DNA of 64,000 bases, from positions 1-64,000 of the forward strand of contig JBBRVW010000029.1 of NCBI GenBank assembly GCA_038246545.1. Direction: 5' to 3'. The notes under the pieces are model-generated. The model was not told where the DNA came from, did no database searches, and worked only from the letters and a program-made list of their open reading frames with translations. A program made the translations under genes and the position numbers. The first letter of the stretch is position 1. Every line of letters starts with the position of its first letter. Source of the DNA: JBBRVW01 sp038246545 (GTDB lineage: Bacteria > Actinomycetota > Actinomycetes > JACCUZ01). Below are positions 58,828-64,000 of the stretch, one piece after another.

Positions 58828-60942
58828 TCAGGAGCCAGTCTTGTCGCCGGTGATGACGCCGACCCGCTCGAGGCTGGCGTGTGCGGCAGCCACCACCCGG
58901 TCGGGGGTGAAGCCGAACTGCTCGAACAGCACGGTGTGCGCAGCGCTGGCGCCGTAGTGCTCGATGCTCACGATCTCGCCGGCCTCGCCGACCAGGTCGC
59001 GCCAGCCCATCGCGATCGCGGCCTCGACGCTGACCCGGGCCTTGCAGGTGCCGGGCAGCACCTGCTGCTGGTAGGCGCGGTCCTGGGCGTGGAACCACTC
59101 GACGCACGGCATCGACACGACCCGGGTGGGCCTGCCTTCGGCCTCGAGGGTCTCGCGCGCCTTCATCGCGAGCTGCACCTCGGAGCCGGTGCCGATGAGG
59201 ATCACCTGCGGCTGGCCGCCGGTGGCGTCCGCGAGGACGTAGCCGCCGCGCGCGGTGCCCTCGGCGGAGGCGTTCTCGGTGCGGTCCCAGACCGGCAGGT
59301 CCTGCCGGCTCAGGCAGAGGCCGGCCGGCCGGTCGGTGTGCTCGAGGATGGTCCGCCAGGCGACGACGGTCTCGTTGGCGTCGGCCGGGCGCACGACGTC
59401 GAGGCCCGGGATGGCGCGCAGTGCGGCGAGGTGCTCGATCGGCTGGTGGGTCGGGCCGTCCTCGCCCAGCCCGATGGAGTCGTGGGTCCACACATAGGTG
59501 ACGGGCAGCTGCATGAGCGCGGCCAGCCGGACGGCCGGGCGCATGTAGTCGCTGAAGACCAGGAAGGTGCCGCCGTAGACACGGGTGCCGCCGTGCAGGG
59601 CGATGCCGTTCATGATCGAGCCCATCGCGTGCTCGCGGATGCCGAAGTGCAGCACCCGGCCGAACGGGCCGCCGGTGAACATCTTCGACTGGCGGTCCTC
59701 CGGGAGGAACGACGGCTCACCCTCGGGCGTCGTGTTGTTGGACTCGGCCAGGTCCGCGGAGCCACCCCAGAGCTCGGGCAGCACAGGTGCGATCTTCTCC
59801 AGGACCTTGCCGGACGCCTTGCGGGTGGCCATCCCCTGGGGATCGGCGGGAAACTCGGGCAGCGCAGCGGTCCAGCCGTCCGGGAGGGTGCGGGTACGCA
59901 GCCGGTCGAGCAAGGCCTTGCCGTCGGTGTTCCTCTGCGCCCAGGCGGCGAACTTCTCGTCCCACGCCGCGTGTGCCGCGCGACCGCGCTCGACGACCTC
60001 GCGGGCGTGCGCCAGCACGTCGGGGTCGACGTCGAAGGCGGTGTCGGGGTTCATGCCCATGACCTTCTTGGTGGCGGCGACCTCGTCGACGCCGAGGGCG
60101 CTGCCGTGGGCCTTGCCGGTGTTCTGCGCGTCGGGCGCGGGCCAGGCGATGACGGTGCGCAGCGAGATGAAGGACGGCCGGTCCGTGACCTCGCGGGCCT
60201 TGTCCAGCGCGCGGGCCAGCCCGGCCACGTCCTCGCGGTAGCTGCCGTCGGCCGAGAGCCAGTCGACCTCCTGGACGTGCCAGCCGTACGCCGCGTAGCG
60301 GGCGGCAGTGTCCTCGGAGAGGGCGATGTTCGTGTCGTCCTCGATGGAGATGTGGTTGTGGTCGTAGATCAGCGTGAGGTTGCCGAGCCGCTGGGTGCCG
60401 GCCAGCGACGAGGCCTCGCCGCTGAGGCCTTCCTCGATGTCGCCGTCGGAGGCGATGCAGTAGACGTGGTGGTCGAACAGGCTCTCGCCCTCGGGGGAGT
60501 CGGGGTCGAGCAGGCCGCGCTCGCGGCGGGCGGCCATGGCCATGCCCACGGCGTTGCCGACACCCTGTCCCAGCGGCCCGGTGGTCGTCTCGACGCCCGC
60601 GGTGTGCCCGTGCTCCGGGTGCCCCGGCGTCAGCGAGCCCCAGGTGCGCAGCGACTTCAGGTCGTCGAGCTCCAGGCCGTAGCCCGAGAGGTACAGCTGG
60701 ATGTAGAGCGTGAGGCTGCTGTGCCCGCAGGACAGGACGAACCGGTCACGACCGGTCCACGCCGGATCGGTCGGGTCGTGCTGCAGGTAGCGCTGGAAGA
60801 GCAGGTACGCCGCCGGCGCGAGGCTCATCGCGGTGCCGGGGTGGCCGTTGCCGACCTTCTGGACGGCGTCCATCGCGAGCGCCCGGACGGTGTCGACCGC
60901 CCGTGAGTCGAGGTCGGACCAGTCGAGCTTCGTCGTGCTCAC
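58828..60942 (-). CDS. tkt: transketolase
   Basis: A 704-residue thiamine-diphosphate enzyme, moving two-carbon units in the non-oxidative pentose phosphate pathway. NGHPGTAMSLAPAAYLLFQ is near the N-terminus, the ThDP motif is ASDGDIEEGLSGEASSLAG (about residues 155-173), and the pyrimidine-binding domain has THDSIGLGEDGPTHQPIEHL. The GTG start is preceded by AAAGGAG at 11 bases. It is the first gene of the six-gene operon down to pgl, and it is divergent from ctaB. Confidence 0.96.
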   Translation of the reverse strand: MSTTKLDWSDLDSRAVDTVRALAMDAVQKVGNGHPGTAMSLAPAAYLLFQRYLQHDPTDPAWTGRDRFVLSCGHSSLTLYIQLYLSGYGLELDDLKSLRTWGSLTPGHPEHGHTAGVETTTGPLGQGVGNAVGMAMAARRERGLLDPDSPEGESLFDHHVYCIASDGDIEEGLSGEASSLAGTQRLGNLTLIYDHNHISIEDDTNIALSEDTAARYAAYGWHVQEVDWLSADGSYREDVAGLARALDKAREVTDRPSFISLRTVIAWPAPDAQNTGKAHGSALGVDEVAATKKVMGMNPDTAFDVDPDVLAHAREVVERGRAAHAAWDEKFAAWAQRNTDGKALLDRLRTRTLPDGWTAALPEFPADPQGMATRKASGKVLEKIAPVLPELWGGSADLAESNNTTPEGEPSFLPEDRQSKMFTGGPFGRVLHFGIREHAMGSIMNGIALHGGTRVYGGTFLVFSDYMRPAVRLAALMQLPVTYVWTHDSIGLGEDGPTHQPIEHLAALRAIPGLDVVRPADANETVVAWRTILEHTDRPAGLCLSRQDLPVWDRTENASAEGTARGGYVLADATGGQPQVILIGTGSEVQLAMKARETLEAEGRPTRVVSMPCVEWFHAQDRAYQQQVLPGTCKARVSVEAAIAMGWRDLVGEAGEIVSIEHYGASAAHTVLFEQFGFTPDRVVAAAHASLERVGVITGDKTGS

Positions 60943-61148
60943 AGGCGTCGGGCTCCTTTGACGATCGGGGAGACGGAGACTGACTCATCCATGGTGCACC
61001 GGTGATCGGCCGCCCGTGAGCCTACTCGCGCCGGGGCGAGGATCCCCGCCCCTCGTTCGGGCCGTCCAGCGGCCGGCACATCCCATGCAGTCGATAGAGT
61101 GGCCCTGCCCGGGGGGCCTCCCGGCAAACGAACCACCGAGGAGAGCGC
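60943..61148. promoter_or_regulatory. tkt-ctaB divergent intergenic region
   Basis: A 206-base gap containing the promoters of the pentose-phosphate operon and of ctaB. TAGAGT at 61095-61100 is a possible -10 for ctaB with a leader of about 45 bases and a GAGGAGAGC ribosome binding site. I see no clear -35, hairpin or palindrome, and no evidence of an RNA gene. Confidence 0.4.
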
Positions 61149-62144
61149 GTGACGGCCGTCGACTCACGCCGCGGTGCCGCTGCCCCCGTGGCCGGTGCCC
61201 GCGAGGCAGGTCGACCCCGGCGCACCGCGCGGCAGGTCCTCACGGCCTACGTCGCCCTCACCAAGCCGCGCATCATCGAGCTCCTGCTCGTCACGACCGT
61301 CCCGACCATGCTGCTGGCCGAGGGTGGCGTGCCGTCGCTGTCGCTGGTCGCGGCGACCCTTGCCGGTGGCGCGCTCGCCGCCGGCAGCGCCAACACCCTC
61401 AACTGCTACCTCGACCGCGACATCGACCAGGTCATGCACCGCACCGAGCGGCGACCGCTGGCCACCGGCGCTGCGTCACCGCTCGAGGCGCTGGTGCTCG
61501 GCACGGTCCTCGGCGTCGTGGCGGTGGCGTGGCTGGCGCTGACCACCGGTTGGCTGCCGGCGGTGCTCGCCCTCGCGGCGATCGTGTTCTACGTCGGGGT
61601 CTACACGCTGGCCCTCAAGCGCCGCACGCCGCAGAACATCGTCTGGGGCGGCGCAGCAGGCTGCATGCCGGTGCTCATCGGCTGGTCCGCGGTCACCGGT
61701 TCGCTGGCCTGGACCCCGGCCGTGCTGTTCGCCGTCATCTTCTTCTGGACGCCCCCGCACTACTGGCCCCTGTCGATGCGCTTCCGCGACGACTACGCCG
61801 CCGCCGGCGTGCCGATGCTCCCGGTGGTGGCCGGCAACGTCACCGTCGGCCGGCAGATCGTGGCCTACTCCTGGGTGATGGTCGCGACGTCGCTGTTGCT
61901 CTGGCCGGTCGCCGGCACCACGCCGTTCTACGGCGTCGCCGCCGCGATGCTCGGCCTGGCCTTCCTCGTCGAGGCGCACCGGTTGCTCCGCCGCGCGAAC
62001 CTGGTCGCGGCCGCCGCGGCAGCCGGGCACGTGGTGCCCGGCCCCTCGGTCGAGGCGGGCGCGATGCGGCTGTTCCACGGCTCGATCACGTACCTGACCC
62101 TGCTGTTCCTCGCGATCGCGGTCGACCCGCTCCTGCCCTTCTGA
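61149..62144 (+). CDS. ctaB: protohaem IX farnesyltransferase (haem O synthase)
   Basis: A 331-residue UbiA-superfamily enzyme with nine membrane segments that adds farnesyl to haem b on the way to haem a of cytochrome oxidase. The prenyl-diphosphate motif is NTLNCYLDRDIDQVMHRTER (about residues 81-100), and the second Asp-rich loop is YWPLSMRFRDDYAAAGVPML. The N-terminal 30 residues are an Arg-rich cytoplasmic stretch. The GTG start follows GAGGAGAGC. The tkt/ctaB divergence is typical of actinobacteria. Confidence 0.95.
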   Translation: MTAVDSRRGAAAPVAGAREAGRPRRTARQVLTAYVALTKPRIIELLLVTTVPTMLLAEGGVPSLSLVAATLAGGALAAGSANTLNCYLDRDIDQVMHRTERRPLATGAASPLEALVLGTVLGVVAVAWLALTTGWLPAVLALAAIVFYVGVYTLALKRRTPQNIVWGGAAGCMPVLIGWSAVTGSLAWTPAVLFAVIFFWTPPHYWPLSMRFRDDYAAAGVPMLPVVAGNVTVGRQIVAYSWVMVATSLLLWPVAGTTPFYGVAAAMLGLAFLVEAHRLLRRANLVAAAAAAGHVVPGPSVEAGAMRLFHGSITYLTLLFLAIAVDPLLPF

Positions 62145-62156
62145 CGGCCCGGCCGC

Positions 62157-63455
62157 TCAGTCGGTCGACCGGGCACCGGCCGCCGGCGGGCCCAGCCGGA
62201 CCGTCAGCCTGGCGCCTCGGCCGCCGGGTCCCGAGCCGACCTCCAGGGACCCGCCCGAGGCCTCCGCCGTGCGCCGGACGATGTCCAGCCCGAGGCCGGT
62301 CGAGCCGGCTCCGCTCTGCCCGCGCCGCACGACGGTGCCGTCCGCGAGACCGGGGCCGTCGTCGTCGACCTCGAGCACGGCGCCGCCTCGGGGGGTCGCG
62401 GCGAGCGAGACGCCGAACGGCACGCCGTCCGGCGTGTGCGCCAGGACGTTGCCCAGCAGCGCGTCCAGGGCGGCCTCGAGGTCGCCCTCGGACGCGCGCA
62501 CGGGCACCGGCCGGCTGGGAAGCGACAGCCGGACCGTACGGCCCTGGTCCTCGGCCAGCGCCTGCCAGAACTCCACCCGCTCCCGCACCACGTCGGTGGC
62601 GTCACAGCGTGCGGAGATGCCTTCCCGGACCGGCCGGCGTGCCTCCCGGATCAGGGCGTCGACGGTACGGCTCACGGCGTCGACGTCGGCAACCAGGCGC
62701 TCCCGGTCGGGTCCCGGCAGCAGCGCGTCGACGTCCAGGCGCAGCGCGGTGATGGGGGTCCGCAGCCGGTGCGAGAGGTCGGCCACCGACTCGCGCTCGT
62801 GGGTCAGCAGCTCGCGGATCCGGCCGGCCAGCCGGTTGACCGCTACCCCGACGTCGTGGACCTCGGCCGGCCCGCCGGGCGTCACCCGGGCGTCGAGGTC
62901 CCCGGCGCCGAGCCGCCGGGTCGTGGCGGCCAGCTCGCTGATCGGCCGGGTCAGCGAACGGGCCAGCCGGTCCGCCACCAGCAGCGACAGCACGAACAGC
63001 ACCAGGGCGAGGAACGCCAGCACGCCCCAGGCCCGCCACACGCCGCGGTCGAGGACGCCCTCGCTCATGAGGGTGCTGATGACCGCGGTGCCGTCCGGCC
63101 GGAGCACCGGCTGGTCCAGCACCACCCGGCCGTCGGCCAGCGTGTGGGCTTCCGTCGACCGCAGGTCGCCGTCCAGCGCTGGGCGGGCGACCTCGAGCGG
63201 TTCGCCGAGCAGCGCACCCCCGGGCAGCCGGACCTGGGTGGTGTAGTCGCCGTCCGACACCGCGGCAACCGCCGCCTCGATCTCACCGTCGGTCCCGGAC
63301 AGCACGGTGGGCACGATCCGCTGGCTGCGGTCCGCCGCCGTGCTGACGGCGGTGTTGGTGGCGGCCCGGTCGATGAGCAGGCCCAGCGGCAGGGTGAACG
63401 CCAGCAGCACGATCGAGGTCGTCGCTGCCACGAGCAGGGTCAGCCGACGTCTCAC
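62157..63455 (-). CDS. sensor histidine kinase
   Basis: A 432-residue membrane kinase. TM1 is LTLLVAATTSIVLLAFTLPL near the N-terminus, followed by an external sensor of about 110 residues. TM2 is WGVLAFLALVLFVLSLLVAD, then come a HAMP domain, the phospho-acceptor box VADLSHRLRTPITALRLDV, and a HATPase domain with LLGNVLAHTPDG (N box), VDDDGPGLADGT (G1) and STGLGLDIVRR (G2). The start is the GTG overlapping the stop of the response regulator gene, which gives a clean N-terminal helix. It converges with ctaB. Confidence 0.92.
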   Translation of the reverse strand: MRRRLTLLVAATTSIVLLAFTLPLGLLIDRAATNTAVSTAADRSQRIVPTVLSGTDGEIEAAVAAVSDGDYTTQVRLPGGALLGEPLEVARPALDGDLRSTEAHTLADGRVVLDQPVLRPDGTAVISTLMSEGVLDRGVWRAWGVLAFLALVLFVLSLLVADRLARSLTRPISELAATTRRLGAGDLDARVTPGGPAEVHDVGVAVNRLAGRIRELLTHERESVADLSHRLRTPITALRLDVDALLPGPDRERLVADVDAVSRTVDALIREARRPVREGISARCDATDVVRERVEFWQALAEDQGRTVRLSLPSRPVPVRASEGDLEAALDALLGNVLAHTPDGVPFGVSLAATPRGGAVLEVDDDGPGLADGTVVRRGQSGAGSTGLGLDIVRRTAEASGGSLEVGSGPGGRGARLTVRLGPPAAGARSTD

Positions 63456-64000
63456 GGCGAGGGGGAGAGCTTGACGCCGACGCCACGCACCGAGTGCAGC
63501 ATCCGCGGCTCCGCCGCCGACTCGCCGAGCTTGCGGCGCAGCCACGACAGGTGCACGTCGACGGTCTTGTCGGCACCGCCGTACGGCGACTGCCACACGT
63601 CGGCGAGCAGCGTTCGTTTCGTCACGACCTCACCGGGCCGAGCGGCGAGATAGGCCAGCAGGTCGAACTCGCGGGGCCGCAGGTCGAGAGCGCGGCCGCC
63701 GAGCACCGCGCTGCGAGCCTTGGTGTCGACGACCAGGTCCCCCACGGTCAGCACCGCCGAGGTCGGCGACGACGACCGCCGCAGCACGGCGCGGATCCGC
63801 GCGTCGAGCTGCTCGGCGCTGAACGGCTTGACGAGGTAGTCGTCCGCTCCCGCGTCCAGGGCGGCCACGGTGGTCGTGTCCTCGTCGCGGGCGGTGGCGA
63901 CGATGACCGGCACGTCGCTGACCGGGCGCAGCATCCGCAGCAGCCGGATGCCGTCGAGGTCGGGCAGGCCGAGGTCGAGGACCACCAGGTCGGGCGGCTC
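63452..64000 (-). CDS. OmpR/PhoB-type response regulator (5' truncated by window)
   Basis: The last 182 codons of a two-component response regulator whose start lies beyond position 64000. The receiver domain shows the phospho-acceptor Asp in DLVVLDLGLPDLDG, the switch Thr region VATARDEDT, and the Lys of DDYLVKPFSAEQL. The C-terminal winged helix has LRPREFDLLAYLAARPGEVV, then TVDVHLSWLRRKLGE and VRGVGVKLSPSP. The stop overlaps the GTG of the adjacent kinase gene, so the two form one signalling unit. Confidence 0.93.
   Translation of the reverse strand, partial: EPPDLVVLDLGLPDLDGIRLLRMLRPVSDVPVIVATARDEDTTTVAALDAGADDYLVKPFSAEQLDARIRAVLRRSSSPTSAVLTVGDLVVDTKARSAVLGGRALDLRPREFDLLAYLAARPGEVVTKRTLLADVWQSPYGGADKTVDVHLSWLRRKLGESAAEPRMLHSVRGVGVKLSPSP

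Overview
The window is a 64 kb piece of a high-GC actinobacterial chromosome. The evidence is strong G/C bias at third codon positions, many GTG starts, 4-base ATGA/GTGA gene overlaps, a zwf-opcA pair, and an HNH/DUF222-type protein at the left edge. The style fits Nocardioidaceae (Nocardioides-like), but this is inferred from gene style and no marker gene proves it. I saw no tRNA, rRNA, CRISPR array, insertion sequence or phage gene. Coding density is very high and no gap exceeds 300 bases. The largest gaps are 40921-41164 and 60943-61148.

Layout. 1-3.5 kb holds small enzymes (two VOC/YjbR-type proteins, two SAM methyltransferases, an EamA exporter) and the stub of a GNAT gene. 3.6-7.2 kb is a housekeeping run: aroH, tyrA, cmk, der. 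7.2-8.3 kb has two minus-strand genes (LytR_C protein, unknown). 8.3-13.8 kb is a five-gene plus-strand run: MoxR AAA+ ATPase, VWA protein, XdhC, MobA-like nucleotidyltransferase (maturation factors of a molybdenum hydroxylase) and formate-THF ligase. 13.8-17.1 kb has a VOC protein, an MFS transporter, a PP2C phosphatase and an SGNH lipoprotein. 17.1-26.9 kb is the most interesting catabolic block: a minus-strand DUF2877-FdrA-DUF1116 operon (relatives of the E. coli oxamate carbamoyltransferase) divergent from a uracil-type NCS2 permease, followed by a terminator and the structural genes of a CoxM/CoxS/CoxL molybdenum hydroxylase with CoxG.

26.9-30.8 kb is a minus-strand operon (ADP-ribosylglycohydrolase, PfkB kinase, YjbR, trmB) divergent from a nitrilase-family amidase. 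30.8-42.3 kb looks like a secreted oxidative-enzyme region: an ECF sigma/anti-sigma pair, a lipoprotein coupled to a Tat-exported multicopper oxidase, a lamin-tail surface protein, a 1611-residue animal-type haem peroxidase with RTX and FnIII repeats, and a divergent SARP regulator. The 22 bases between the last two carry an 11-bp-phased direct repeat of the kind SARPs bind. 42.3-46.3 kb is a hyuA-hyuB pair. 46.3-48.4 kb is arsR-sulP with a 20-bp perfect palindrome. Next come a doubly frameshifted methyltransferase, a small lysine-rich secreted protein, a YcaQ-type glycosylase and a flavin oxidase.

52.4-60.9 kb is the pentose-phosphate operon tkt-tal-pgi-zwf-opcA-pgl, read on the minus strand, with a 96-residue histone-H1-like tail on OpcA. 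ctaB is divergent from tkt. The window ends with a sensor kinase and a truncated OmpR-type response regulator.

How the genes may work together. The NCS2 permease, the molybdenum hydroxylase with its split-off maturation genes, and the FdrA complex (perhaps with HyuAB) can be read as uptake, ring oxidation and carbamoyl recovery from a pyrimidine- or ureide-type N-heterocycle. That is a hypothesis from neighbourhood and motifs. A second recurring pattern is a TANNNT-like hexamer exactly 6 bases before the start codon of several genes, which points to leaderless transcripts.
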